A DNA stretch of 28,716 nt from Candidatus Colwelliibacteriota bacterium (GCA_014874305.1 JACWAO010000028.1:1-28716), one strand, 5' to 3'. Shown: positions 6,601 to 14,001, counted from the first letter of the stretch. Made by a program: numbers and translations. The notes: generated by a model from the letters alone, not told the origin.

Positions 6601-8344
6601 CGCGAGCTACAACCCCAATGATTTAAAAATATCCCTGAGTTGGGAGCCGTTTGTTCCCGCCTCTACGGCGAGCACTGGTACGGAGGAAACGGCGACCAGT
6701 ACGGTTGAACCGCGGGTTTTTTACACGGTTCAGCTTTCCACGTCGACCTCCTTGGATGAAGTGGCGTGGGAGAGCGATTATATAAGTAACGCGTTAGTTA
6801 CGCCAACCTCTTCTACGAGCACCAGCTTGCGGATAGACGAGGTCGGCAGGGGTTATGGGTTTAGAGTCGCGGCCTTGGATGAAAACGGGACGGCGCTGGC
6901 CGAGGCGACTTCCAGTGTTAATGTGCCGAGCCTTTTATCCAGTTTGAACTTTTATCCTGATCCGAGAAGCGGGAACGACGCGTATTTGATTGATGTGTTT
7001 TACCAGGGGATACCGTTTATTCCTCCCTTGTGGAGCGGAACGTCCGGAACCCAAACCAACTGGAGGCTTATGGCTTTCTATCTGGATACCGAAGCTAATA
7101 AGCCAGAGTATTTTAACGTATCAACAAGCAGTTTTAGTGTTAAATACCAGAGTTGCGGCGGTGCTCAGGTATCCGCTCCGTCTATTGTTTTTCCTAGCGG
7201 ATTATGCGAGTACGGACCGTACTCCCAGGATGTTTCTCTGGCAATGCTTGAGGACCCGACCCACATCCTGCTTTCCTCGGCGCTCTCGGTTTCCGGCCTC
7301 AACCTCTCTACCAGTAGTTTTATTACGGTTGCTTATTACGATCGCGACCCCGACGTCTTTGGCGACAGGAGGTTTAAGCTGGTGGCCGTAGACCGCGATC
7401 GTTATTATCTTCAGGATTTGAGTCTGGAAGAGGTACAAAATCTTCATTCCGCCCCGGAGTTTTCGTCCGCGTTTACAGCCCAGTTCAAGCCGGACAGTTC
7501 CGCGCTGGTCGTGAGTTGGGATCCGGCTCATGACACCGACAGTTGGGACGGCTCTATTAGTTACGAGATAAACATTTCTCCCGCGGCTGGTATTGACGAT
7601 TCGCTTTGGCAGGCTCTCGTTCCGGAGCCGAGGGCGGACTTCTCCGATCCCCAGCACATGAGTTACAGATATTCCAGATTCGCGAATATCGGCGATGATT
7701 TTGCGATCGCCCTCAGAGCCAAAGATGAGTTTGGCAAGTCTAGCGCGGTAACGACCTCGACTTGGCAGTATCCGGCGACGGACATTGCAGTATCTCAGGA
7801 GCAGTGGAACGGTGAGTGGGGAAGCGGGTTTGGAAGCATCGATTCGCACCTGAACTTTTCCGCTCCGGACTCCGCGAGCTTAGAGAAGATATCGTCATCA
7901 AGCGCGGTGTTGTTTGATAAGTTTACCGTTAAGGTAAGGCAGAATGGAATCGGGGGATACGCGCCGAGCGATTTGAGGTTATCCATATACGCGGACGCGA
8001 GCGGAACTCCTGATTTTTCTAGCCCGCTTGGGGAGAGCGTAATCAGGAACTTGGATCCGCTTTCTGATCCGCAGGATATAACTTTTAGTTTTGCCTCTCC
8101 CGTAACTCTGCTGGCTGAGAGCGGCGGTTGGGCGGTGCTGGATGTCGCTGGTTATGGCGGACTGCAGGGATACTTCAATAATTCTTGGCAGAACGCGGTT
8201 ACGAGCGGCGACTTGTATTCCGGCGGAGATTCGGGATTCGGATCGGGACGAGGCACCAACAGTGATTGCAGTCAGTGCGCGTTTGGCGGATACGCTCCTA
8301 GCGGGGTAGACTGGTATATGAAACTTGGTCTGACTAAGCTATAA
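3632..8344 (+). CDS. Large secreted zinc nuclease/phospholipase C-like protein with three lamin-tail domains
   Basis: 1570 residues. A signal peptide (residues 1-25, ending ALA) leads into a domain like S1/P1 nuclease or zinc-dependent phospholipase C. It has H31 in NTHAYLT, a DHFYDP motif at 74-79, and LGHVLHLLEDMSVPAHTRND at 167-186, which contains the His/Asp residues typical of the trinuclear zinc site. Lamin-tail beta domains follow at about 416-556, 624-763 and 807-956; all carry an Ile/Phe-x-Glu-Val/Ile start and a WVEI, WIEL or FVEI strand. They are separated by Ser/Thr/Pro-rich linkers. Then come fibronectin-like beta regions (987-1100, near 1290) and a C-terminal jelly-roll-like region with a Cys pair (CSQC) near the end. 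No C-terminal membrane anchor is visible. It probably acts outside the cell on nucleic acid or lipid; which one cannot be told from sequence. Confidence 0.8.
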   Translation: MESRRYVVLVFLLAGIVFISNKALAYGYNTHAYLTRETINFYNKNFPAKQISQDGASFLIDGSRREDDIPRSMDHFYDPVNNRGITYDPVIKATIPIPGSWLNAKEWSQNPAAQNELTYKVPETIGSVLTAIQQRDISKISSETNFTWQKAINLYLNGDKNGAMFALGHVLHLLEDMSVPAHTRNDPHPGGDSYEFYTDRFQLSTPDKNLSAKVDKLQPVGLGDINSYFQSLATYTNNNFYSDSTIGLNRGYANPEADLTNIEPNENHFYILGNTDNQKYYLAVKRSMSAGVLSAPSDIKIDDDVVKNSYWNVLSAKSVQYSAGVIDLFFKEVSKAQSDPVYAKNFNVEPKSFIGQIVSSVASFTGTIKDTAVQALRQLVGGNSGNLVQVVDLTSTSSVEHAVSSTPVVQGNVKYKLQITEIMYNPEGSDAGKEWVEIENLDQVPIDLTRLTLRVDGSNHKINKSSGSSLLPPGGYAVIADDQATFQSLFPSYSGILADSAVSLKNSSGKIETLNGDVLLDGVTYYSDWGGNGDGNSLQLIGGQWLASTPTPGAANKIAFVPSKLKIPPGEGETTAVPAMEATSTKPASTSTGDSENKRKQQTTSTSPVAQICSFADSGASGYHSVIFNEVAWMGSVNSANDEWIELKNISNSAVDISGWHVLSGDGHIKAILPERAVISPSGFYLLERTNTNSIPGVTADFAYTGSLVNTGTDLKLFDNNCALVDSVSGANGWLAGDSSLRRTMERDLNGNGWHTSNAVGGTPRRENDSAFLSQSGGGGGVVISQSPALNNQDTQETSTPVVYLKLLITEVQLASSSSTKDEFVEIYNPNDTELDLTGWSVMKKTKTADSFSTFAKADLFDGKLIKSKSFLVIANSEGGVSGDIFTTYGVSEDNSMAIKNPNHEVVDKVGWGEAGDCEGMCAPQPTDDKSIERKVENGEFTDSGDNFSDFEVGECPHPGAYSLTCAGTTSTATSTDMTTASLPLMSGFSASYNPNDLKISLSWEPFVPASTASTGTEETATSTVEPRVFYTVQLSTSTSLDEVAWESDYISNALVTPTSSTSTSLRIDEVGRGYGFRVAALDENGTALAEATSSVNVPSLLSSLNFYPDPRSGNDAYLIDVFYQGIPFIPPLWSGTSGTQTNWRLMAFYLDTEANKPEYFNVSTSSFSVKYQSCGGAQVSAPSIVFPSGLCEYGPYSQDVSLAMLEDPTHILLSSALSVSGLNLSTSSFITVAYYDRDPDVFGDRRFKLVAVDRDRYYLQDLSLEEVQNLHSAPEFSSAFTAQFKPDSSALVVSWDPAHDTDSWDGSISYEINISPAAGIDDSLWQALVPEPRADFSDPQHMSYRYSRFANIGDDFAIALRAKDEFGKSSAVTTSTWQYPATDIAVSQEQWNGEWGSGFGSIDSHLNFSAPDSASLEKISSSSAVLFDKFTVKVRQNGIGGYAPSDLRLSIYADASGTPDFSSPLGESVIRNLDPLSDPQDITFSFASPVTLLAESGGWAVLDVAGYGGLQGYFNNSWQNAVTSGDLYSGGDSGFGSGRGTNSDCSQCAFGGYAPSGVDWYMKLGLTKL

Positions 8345-8351
8345 ACAAATC

Positions 8352-8849
8352 ATGGTCGCTTTGTTATACAACATCCGGAGCCTGCATAATGTCGGCTCGG
8401 TTTTCAGGACTTCCGACGCCGCCGGTGTCGAGAAGGTGTATTTGTGCGGTTACACGCCCGCGCCTGTCGATAAGCACAACAGGCCGGAGTCGCGCCTTGT
8501 TAAAACCGCTCTCGGGGCGGAAAAATATATTTCTTGGGAGAAAGTTCCGGGAAGGGCGGTCGGGACTGTGAAACTTATCAAGAAGTTGCAAGATGACGGG
8601 TACAAGGTGCTGGCGGTGGAGCAAAGCAAGACCTCCGTTCCTTTCCATAAGATAAATTATGGGAAAAAGGAGTTTCAAAAACTCGCCCTGGTTATGGGGA
8701 ACGAGGTTAAGGGCCTGCCGCCGTCAATACTGCGGGCCGTGGATAAGACCATAGAGATACCGATGTTCGGCAGGAAGGAATCGTTAAACGTTTCCGTGGC
8801 TTACGGCATCGCGGTTTATGAGATAGTTATAAGCAAGATTAAGAAGTAG
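8352..8849 (+). CDS. SpoU/TrmH-family RNA 2'-O-methyltransferase
   Basis: 165 residues, a single SPOUT domain without the N-terminal substrate-binding extension. All three family motifs are present: motif 1 NIRSLHNVGSVFRTSDAAG near the start, motif 2 LALVMGNEVKGL, and motif 3 IPMFGRKESLNVSVAYGIA, which forms the knotted S-adenosylmethionine site. It should methylate a ribose 2'-OH in tRNA or rRNA; the target cannot be read from the sequence. It begins 7 nt after the big secreted protein and probably shares its transcript, although the functions look unrelated. Confidence 0.9.
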   Translation: MVALLYNIRSLHNVGSVFRTSDAAGVEKVYLCGYTPAPVDKHNRPESRLVKTALGAEKYISWEKVPGRAVGTVKLIKKLQDDGYKVLAVEQSKTSVPFHKINYGKKEFQKLALVMGNEVKGLPPSILRAVDKTIEIPMFGRKESLNVSVAYGIAVYEIVISKIKK

Positions 8850-8877
8850 AAAATAAGCTCTCATTGTTTTTGGTTTA

Positions 8878-8911
8878 CTAAACGCCCTGTCTGATCGGAT
8901 GGAGTGTTTAG
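8878..8911. repeat. Diverged copy of the 34-bp palindrome
   Basis: It matches 2864-2897 with five differences, all transitions. Four of the five turn Watson-Crick pairs into G-U pairs in a plus-strand RNA hairpin; one gives a C-A mismatch. It ends directly against the -35 hexamer of the next gene. Confidence 0.88.
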
Positions 8912-8940
8912 TTGTGAGATCGCTATGTCAGACGTACTAT
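8912..8940 (+). promoter_or_regulatory. Leaderless promoter of the DUF192 gene
   Basis: TTGTGA (8912-8917), a 17-nt spacer, TACTAT (8935-8940), then 6 nt to the ATG at 8947. The upstream edge touches the palindrome ending at 8911. Confidence 0.6.
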
Positions 8941-8946
8941 TCTTAT

Positions 8947-9318
8947 ATGAAGATGCAAAGGAAGAAGATCATACTCGGCAAAAACGAATTGAATGTTTGG
9001 ATTGCTGGAACGACGCGGGAGAAACGCGTCGGTGTTTCATTGCTGGACAAGCTGGAGAAGGAAGAGGGGATGATTTTTACGTTTAAGATTCCTATGCGGT
9101 ACGGATTTTGGATGAGAGGAGTCGGTTTTCCCATAGATATAATCTGGATAAGGAGAGGGAAGGTTATAGGCGTTACTGATAATATTCCCGCTGGTAAAGG
9201 GTTATCGTTGTTTTCCTTGAAGGCGTACTATCCTCCAGCGTCCGTCGATTGCGTTATAGAGGTTGCCGGAGGAGAAACAGCGAGGCTTGGTATAAAAGAA
9301 GAGGACATTTTAAAATAG
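8947..9318 (+). CDS. DUF192 family protein
   Basis: 123 residues forming one DUF192 domain. It shows the family landmarks: EGMIFTFKIPMRYGFWMRGVGFPIDIIWI in the middle, then VIGVTDNIP, and a C-terminal VDCVIEVAGGETARLGIKEED. The start at 8947 was chosen because it sits 6 nt after a TACTAT -10 hexamer. A longer reading from 8899 would begin inside the palindromic repeat and run through the promoter. DUF192 proteins are widespread beta-barrel proteins with no firmly known function; many are secreted, but no signal peptide is visible here. The next gene starts 8 nt downstream, so they form a two-gene unit. Confidence 0.85.
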   Translation: MKMQRKKIILGKNELNVWIAGTTREKRVGVSLLDKLEKEEGMIFTFKIPMRYGFWMRGVGFPIDIIWIRRGKVIGVTDNIPAGKGLSLFSLKAYYPPASVDCVIEVAGGETARLGIKEEDILK

Positions 9319-9326
9319 CAGAAGAT

Positions 9327-9842
9327 ATGACGCTCGGAATAATCATCATCGTTTTAGTACTGCTTATCCTCTTGCCTACGGCGTACGCTTCATTAATTGG
9401 CGCGCCGTTCGTTCCGGCTTCCCCCTCGCTGGTGGAAATGATAGTAGATGCCGCTGATGTTAAAGAAGGAGACGTGATATATGAACTTGGAGCGGGAAAC
9501 GGGCAGGTGATGATCGCTTTCGCGAAGAGGAAAGGGGTAAAAGTTTTGGGGTTTGAATTGTCGCCGGTCTTGTATCTTGTCGCTTGGCTTAACTTAAAAC
9601 TCAAAAGACTGCGCAACTGTCATCTGTATCTTAAAAATTTTTATTCGTATCCATTGGCGGAAGCCGATGTTGTTTATTTTTTTCTTGTTCCGAGAACGGT
9701 AAATAAGCTGGCCGTTAAACTTGTCTCGGAATTAAAGCCCGGATCCAGGGTGATTTCTTACGCTTTTCCGATAGACGGCTGGGAACCGTCCCGCGTTATT
9801 AAAGAGAACGGGAAGCCGGGAATCTTTATTTATACGGTATAG
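9327..9842 (+). CDS. Membrane-anchored class I SAM-dependent methyltransferase
   Basis: 171 residues. An N-terminal hydrophobic helix (LGIIIIVLVLLILLPTAYA) is followed by a PFVPAS segment and a Rossmann methyltransferase domain. Motif I is YELGAGNGQVMIAF, and an acidic residue in the next strand (VLGFELSP) is placed to bind the SAM ribose. The later motifs (DVVYFFLVP, LKPGSRVIS) fit the same fold. This compact, membrane-tethered type is common in CPR genomes; the substrate is unknown, and a lipid or membrane protein is plausible from the anchor. The start at 9327 lies 8 nt after the DUF192 stop; a longer reading from 9249 would overlap DUF192 and add a basic, unconserved stretch. Confidence 0.8.
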   Translation: MTLGIIIIVLVLLILLPTAYASLIGAPFVPASPSLVEMIVDAADVKEGDVIYELGAGNGQVMIAFAKRKGVKVLGFELSPVLYLVAWLNLKLKRLRNCHLYLKNFYSYPLAEADVVYFFLVPRTVNKLAVKLVSELKPGSRVISYAFPIDGWEPSRVIKENGKPGIFIYTV

Positions 9843-9864
9843 GCATAGGCGGGCGAGGCGTCGC

Positions 9865-9894
9865 TTGTCTCGGTTTTATCAAATATTGTATACT
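9865..9894 (+). promoter_or_regulatory. Promoter of the GAPDH operon
   Basis: TTGTCT (9865-9870), an 18-nt spacer, and TATACT (9889-9894). Transcription would start near 9901, giving a leader of about 29 nt with no Shine-Dalgarno sequence. Confidence 0.6.
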
Positions 9895-9929
9895 ACAAAA
9901 AGTCGAATACTTGAATAAAAATTGCGTAA

Positions 9930-10952
9930 ATGCCTAAAAAGAAAGTAGCGATAAACGGGTTTGGAAGAATCGGCCGGCTGTTTTTCCGGCAGATGTTTGG
10001 CGATCCGGAAATAGAGATCGTAGCCATAAATGATTTGGGAGATATTAATAATCTGGCCTACCTCCTTAAGCACGACACGGTCTATCGAAGTTTTGGCAAA
10101 AGCGTCGAAGTAAGCGGCGGCAACCTGGTTGTTGACGGACAGACGATAAAGATACTGCAGGTAAAAGATCCGGCGCAGTTGCCGTGGAAGGATCTAGGAA
10201 TAGATGTCGCGGTGGAATCAACCGGTTTTTTCGAGGAGTTCGAGAAAGCCAAGGCTCATCTTACGGCCGGAGCTAAAAGAGTTGTGATAACGGCGCCGGC
10301 CAAGGACGCGGACGGCGTGGAGGGAAAAACCGTGCTCATGGGCGTTAACGAGGGGGAACTGCAGACGGTTCTTCTTACATCAAACGGCTCGTGCACGACA
10401 AACGCCTCCTCTCCGGTAATACAAGTCATGGCCGAGAATCCCGGGATACTCAAGGCGGTGTTGGGGACGGTGCACGGATACACATCCACTCAGTCTATAG
10501 TCGACAGTCCCGCGAAGGGGCACGACTATCGCAGGGGACGCGCGGCGGCGCAAAACATAACTCCTTCAACGACAGGCGCGGCGGTTGCCGTTACTAGAGC
10601 GATAAAAGAATTGGAGGGCAAGTTTGACGGTTTGGCTTTCCGCGTTCCGGTCATTACCGGATCAATCGCGTCGGTAACTTTTGTTGCCAAGAGAAAAACA
10701 TCGGTTGACGAGATAAACGACATCTTCCGCAAGGCTTCGGAGGAGCCGCGCTGGCACGGGATTTTGAAGGTTACCGAGGAACAGCTGGTTTCGACGGATA
10801 TAATAGGCGAGCCGTACGGAGCTATCGTCGACCTTGGTTTCACCAAAGTGGTGGACGGCGATCTGGTTAACGTTCTTTCCTGGTATGACAACGAGTGGGG
10901 ATACGTCTCGACTTTGGTTAAACACGTTAAAAGCGTCGCGGCTTTGGTATAG
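9930..10952 (+). CDS. gap: Glyceraldehyde-3-phosphate dehydrogenase
   Basis: 340 residues, normal length. The NAD-binding motif INGFGRIGR is at the N-terminus, and the catalytic cysteine is C155 in SNGSCTTNASSP. The catalytic His is in TVHGYTSTQ near residue 182, and the C-terminal DNEWGY segment is present. It oxidises glyceraldehyde-3-phosphate to 1,3-bisphosphoglycerate with NAD(P) in lower glycolysis. The residues after the catalytic Cys are TTNASS, where most family members have TTNCLA, so the second cysteine is absent; this is a tolerated variation and activity is expected. The next gene follows after 5 nt, so it heads a probable operon with two membrane proteins. Confidence 0.95.
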   Translation: MPKKKVAINGFGRIGRLFFRQMFGDPEIEIVAINDLGDINNLAYLLKHDTVYRSFGKSVEVSGGNLVVDGQTIKILQVKDPAQLPWKDLGIDVAVESTGFFEEFEKAKAHLTAGAKRVVITAPAKDADGVEGKTVLMGVNEGELQTVLLTSNGSCTTNASSPVIQVMAENPGILKAVLGTVHGYTSTQSIVDSPAKGHDYRRGRAAAQNITPSTTGAAVAVTRAIKELEGKFDGLAFRVPVITGSIASVTFVAKRKTSVDEINDIFRKASEEPRWHGILKVTEEQLVSTDIIGEPYGAIVDLGFTKVVDGDLVNVLSWYDNEWGYVSTLVKHVKSVAALV

Positions 10953-10957
10953 AAAAT

Positions 10958-12016
10958 ATGGCGGAGATACACAGATCACTTGAAGAAAGAGTATCCGCCC
11001 TGAAGAACAAAGGCGTCGCGGATGAGGAGATTGTAAAACTGCTCATATCCGCCGGATACCACGAGGGGGAAATACGCGCCGCTTTGGCTGAGTATGTTCC
11101 GGGGAGCGAGTACGTGATCAGTCTTCCCGCGCCGGATGGAGAAAAAGAAGAATACGCGCCGACCAGCGTGGCTGTGCGAAGACAGGCACAGCAAGCGCGG
11201 GCGCCACTGCCCAAACTTCCTGGTTTTATCGAGATGTTCCTGGACGCTTTCGCCTTATACAAGGCAAGGGTTATCGTGTTAACGGAAGTCTTCGTTATAC
11301 CGGTAATAGCTATGGCTCTTTCTGCGCTGTTTTTGGGAGCGTCGCGTTCTAACTACGCGGCGTCGCGTCTTTTTTGGAGCGGTCTTTCCGTGTTAGGGTA
11401 TCTGGTGTCGGTCGTATTATTGCTGGTTAGCGCCTTAGCGATGATTTTGGCACTGCGGAATGAAAAGATGGGTACGGAAGAGGCGTACTGGAAGTCCTTG
11501 CAGAATATAGGGGGGTATGTTTGGGTCGCGCTCCTTGCCGCTCTCGCCGTATTTGGGGGATTTTTACTGGGAGTAATTCCCGCTTTTATCTTCGGCATCT
11601 GGTTTGCTTTTTACGCGTATATTTTCGTTGACCAGAAACAGACGGGCATGGACGCCCTGCTTAGGAGCAAGGAGTATGTAACCGGATATTTTTGGGACGT
11701 GCTTTGGAGAGTTCTGCTATTACTGCTTGCCGCCTCTATCGCCGACGCCCTGGTCGGAGGAGTGTCCTTGATATTCGGCACCGGAGTCAATTATATTGCG
11801 AGCCTTCTTCTTCAGATACTTATTGTGCCGTTTATCCTGGCGTTTTTCTATTCTCTCTATTCTTCTCTAAAGAAGAACAAGCCTGATCTCGCGGATCAGC
11901 CGGTCAAGGGGGACAGATCGTTTTTTATTTTCGTTATTCTTCTTGGGGCCATCCTGCCGTTTATCATGCTGTATCTTAAGGGGTCCGCGGTTCAATCCGT
12001 CCCGTTACAACATTAG
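10958..12016 (+). CDS. Polytopic membrane protein with an N-terminal helical hairpin (paralogue 1)
   Basis: 352 residues. Residues 1-45 form a small helical domain (LEERVSALKNKGVADEEIVKLLISAGYHEGEIRAAL written as two helices, similar to SHOCT/UBA-like folds). A Pro/Ala-rich linker follows, then about six hydrophobic segments from residue 95 to 345. Within them, GMDALLRSKEYVTGYFWDVLWR resembles the loop of polytopic families such as the GDPD membrane domain or DUF975-like proteins. It shares architecture and the ALLRSKEY-TGY-W motif with the next gene, so the two arose by duplication. Function is unknown. It follows GAPDH by 5 nt. Confidence 0.7.
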   Translation: MAEIHRSLEERVSALKNKGVADEEIVKLLISAGYHEGEIRAALAEYVPGSEYVISLPAPDGEKEEYAPTSVAVRRQAQQARAPLPKLPGFIEMFLDAFALYKARVIVLTEVFVIPVIAMALSALFLGASRSNYAASRLFWSGLSVLGYLVSVVLLLVSALAMILALRNEKMGTEEAYWKSLQNIGGYVWVALLAALAVFGGFLLGVIPAFIFGIWFAFYAYIFVDQKQTGMDALLRSKEYVTGYFWDVLWRVLLLLLAASIADALVGGVSLIFGTGVNYIASLLLQILIVPFILAFFYSLYSSLKKNKPDLADQPVKGDRSFFIFVILLGAILPFIMLYLKGSAVQSVPLQH

Positions 12017-12033
12017 GATGTTTTTGGTATAAT
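12005..12033 (+). promoter_or_regulatory. Extended -10 promoter of the second membrane-protein gene
   Basis: TTACAA (12005-12010), a 17-nt spacer, a TG-extended TATAAT (12028-12033). The start would be near 12040, leaving a leader of about 34 nt. This leader contains an ATG directly followed by TAA at 12064-12069. Confidence 0.65.
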
Positions 12034-12073
12034 TAGGGTAATAAAGTCGCAAGGTGATTAGAGATGTAAATAA

Positions 12074-13537
12074 ATGGATAACCAGCAGTTGCGCGATTTA
12101 ATAAACGATTTCAAGAAACAGGGTCAAGGCGACGAGTCGATAGTCCACCTTCTTACCGTAGCGGGGTACAAAGAAGAGGATATACGGTCTGCTTTGGCTT
12201 CGGAAAATAATGCCGCGGTTTCCGTTGCGCCAGAAAACGATCCGGCGACGCCGGCGGGACAAGCTCCGCAGGCCGATCCGGCAGTTGCGCCCAACGGGCA
12301 GGCGCCGACAACTGAAAAGTTAACGGGATTCAGCCAGCTTTTCTCGGACACGGTTTCTCTATTTAAGAGAAAAATAGGCGTGCTTCTCGGTATTTATATC
12401 ATTCCTATGCTTGGAACACTGCTATTGCTGTTTATTCCCCGATCTTCGGGCGGCGATATCGCCATTATGATTGTTTCTTTGCTGGATATTATTTTGTCCA
12501 TAGCCGGAGGAACAGCGCTTATATATGCCGTAAGCAGTGATAGCGGGGTTATCGAATCGTACGGAAAGGCATTCGGCATTTTCTGGAAGTACTTATGGGT
12601 TTCCGTGCTGGCGACTTTTGTTATTTTAGGCGGTTTTGTTATGGGGGTAGTTCCAGGAATTATATTTAGCGGTTGGTTTATACTAGGATTTTATGTTCTT
12701 GTCCTGGAAGATAAAAGAGGAATAAACGCTTTGTTGCGCAGTAAGGAGTATATAACTGGCTACTGGTGGAATGTGTTTTTCAAATTTCTTCTGTTCGTTC
12801 TAGTTATATTTGGCGCCGGAATCATTGTTGGCCTGTTTAAATTAATAAACGCTGACTTCGAACTCATCCTGGCTTTTATATTCGAACTGGTAATCGCCCC
12901 TTTATTTTTCACGTTCACCTTCCTTATCTATAAGGGCTTGGCTGGAATAAAGCCGCAATTGATGTCAGCGCCGGTTTCGGGAAACAAAAGATTCTTCGAG
13001 TTTTCCGGCTGGCTGGGATTGTTCGCGCCGGCGTTAATAGCTGTTGCCGTAGTGATTGTGCTTAATCCTTCTCAGTTAATACAGCAGGCGCAAGACAGTC
13101 AAAGAGTACAAGACGCTTCAACTCTTAATATGGCTGTTACCGATTGGTTAGCTGATGTTTCAACCAGCGCTTGGAAAGCCGGCTTGTACTGCAGCGGGGG
13201 TAATGGTTCCTTCCCTGGTGGAGGAACGTGCCTGGTTTCCGGGTCGACTTCTACTGACGGTACGGGGTGGGCGCCTATAAACTTTGACGCCATGACTACC
13301 GGTTCTCCTATGCCGTCCCTGCCTATGGATCCCGAAAACAATCTGAATAAATGTCTCTCTTCCGGCGGCACCTGTTTTTACGCCATTAGACTCGATCCAA
13401 CTTTCGGCCAGTACAGGATTTATGTCCCATTAGAAACACGCGAATACCAAAATAATCAGGGCGCGAAAGACGGCGTGAATCTGCCTGGATGGTATGTGGT
13501 GGGAAGCGATATTCCTTCGCCTGGTACAACGCAATGA
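12074..13537 (+). CDS. Polytopic membrane protein with C-terminal type IV pseudopilin-like domain (paralogue 2)
   Basis: 487 residues. The first 330 repeat the layout of the preceding gene: an N-terminal helical hairpin (QLRDLINDFKKQGQGDESIV), a Pro/Ala-rich linker (about 48-83), several membrane segments, and GINALLRSKEYITGYWWNV. The difference is the tail. A final hydrophobic helix near 310-330 runs into NPSQLIQQAQDSQRVQDAS and then an exported-looking domain with two Cys pairs and a PMDPEN motif, ending GWYVVGSDIPSPG. This is very like the segment after the N-terminal helix of CPR type IV pilins and pseudopilins. It may join a pilus or secretion assembly, but no pilus genes are in the window. 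The stop overlaps the start of rpiB (ATGA). Confidence 0.7.
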   Translation: MDNQQLRDLINDFKKQGQGDESIVHLLTVAGYKEEDIRSALASENNAAVSVAPENDPATPAGQAPQADPAVAPNGQAPTTEKLTGFSQLFSDTVSLFKRKIGVLLGIYIIPMLGTLLLLFIPRSSGGDIAIMIVSLLDIILSIAGGTALIYAVSSDSGVIESYGKAFGIFWKYLWVSVLATFVILGGFVMGVVPGIIFSGWFILGFYVLVLEDKRGINALLRSKEYITGYWWNVFFKFLLFVLVIFGAGIIVGLFKLINADFELILAFIFELVIAPLFFTFTFLIYKGLAGIKPQLMSAPVSGNKRFFEFSGWLGLFAPALIAVAVVIVLNPSQLIQQAQDSQRVQDASTLNMAVTDWLADVSTSAWKAGLYCSGGNGSFPGGGTCLVSGSTSTDGTGWAPINFDAMTTGSPMPSLPMDPENNLNKCLSSGGTCFYAIRLDPTFGQYRIYVPLETREYQNNQGAKDGVNLPGWYVVGSDIPSPGTTQ

Positions 13538-13983
13538 TTATCTATTTAGGGGCGGACCATAGAGGGTTCGGTTTAAAAGAGGGGATTAAGAATTATCTAA
13601 AGCAGAGCGGATACCAAGTTAGCGATTTGGGGGCCGCGACTCTGGTCCAGGATGATGACTATACTGATTACGCGGCGGCCACGGCCAAGAAGGTCGGTTC
13701 GGATTTCTTGGGAAGCCGCGGGATACTTATCTGCGGTTCCGGAGTCGGAATGGACGTTACGGCCAACAGGTTTCCCTTGATAAGATCGGTTCTGGCTTTT
13801 TCTCCCGATCAGGCGATGGCTTCGCGCACGGATGACGACACTAATATCCTGTCTCTTCCCGCAGATTATCTGGATTTGGAAACCGCGAAGAAGATAGTGA
13901 GCGTTTGGCTGCAGACGGACTTTGATGAGAAGGAGGGGCATAAACGGAGACTGGACAAGATACGGAACTTACGGGTAGATTAG
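13534..13983 (+). CDS. rpiB: Ribose-5-phosphate isomerase B
   Basis: 149 residues, the usual RpiB length. It starts IYLGADHRGFGLKE (substrate-binding Asp8-His9), has DDYTDYA near 41-47, and contains the catalytic cysteine C67 in GILICGSGVGMD followed by TANRFPLIRS. It interconverts ribose-5-phosphate and ribulose-5-phosphate, linking the pentose phosphates with nucleotide synthesis. The true start is the ATG at 13534, which overlaps the previous TGA in ATGA; an in-frame upstream reading from 13489 lies within the membrane-protein gene and is not needed. Related family members act on allose- or galactose-6-phosphate, but the motifs fit RpiB. Confidence 0.92.
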   Translation: MIIYLGADHRGFGLKEGIKNYLKQSGYQVSDLGAATLVQDDDYTDYAAATAKKVGSDFLGSRGILICGSGVGMDVTANRFPLIRSVLAFSPDQAMASRTDDDTNILSLPADYLDLETAKKIVSVWLQTDFDEKEGHKRRLDKIRNLRVD

Positions 13984-14001
13984 TGGTTGGAGAACACGAA
14001 A

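Noticed and set aside
7202..7849. 215-codon minus-strand reading frame inside the giant secreted protein gene
   Set aside because: It is the shadow of a well-supported gene, is rich in Arg and has no recognisable domain.
8899..8946. Upstream extension of the DUF192 gene
   Set aside because: It would start inside the palindrome and run through the -35/-10 promoter; the ATG at 8947 has the standard 6-nt spacing.
9249..9326. Upstream extension of the membrane-anchored methyltransferase
   Set aside because: It overlaps the DUF192 gene and adds a basic stretch before the membrane helix; the ATG at 9327 fits better.
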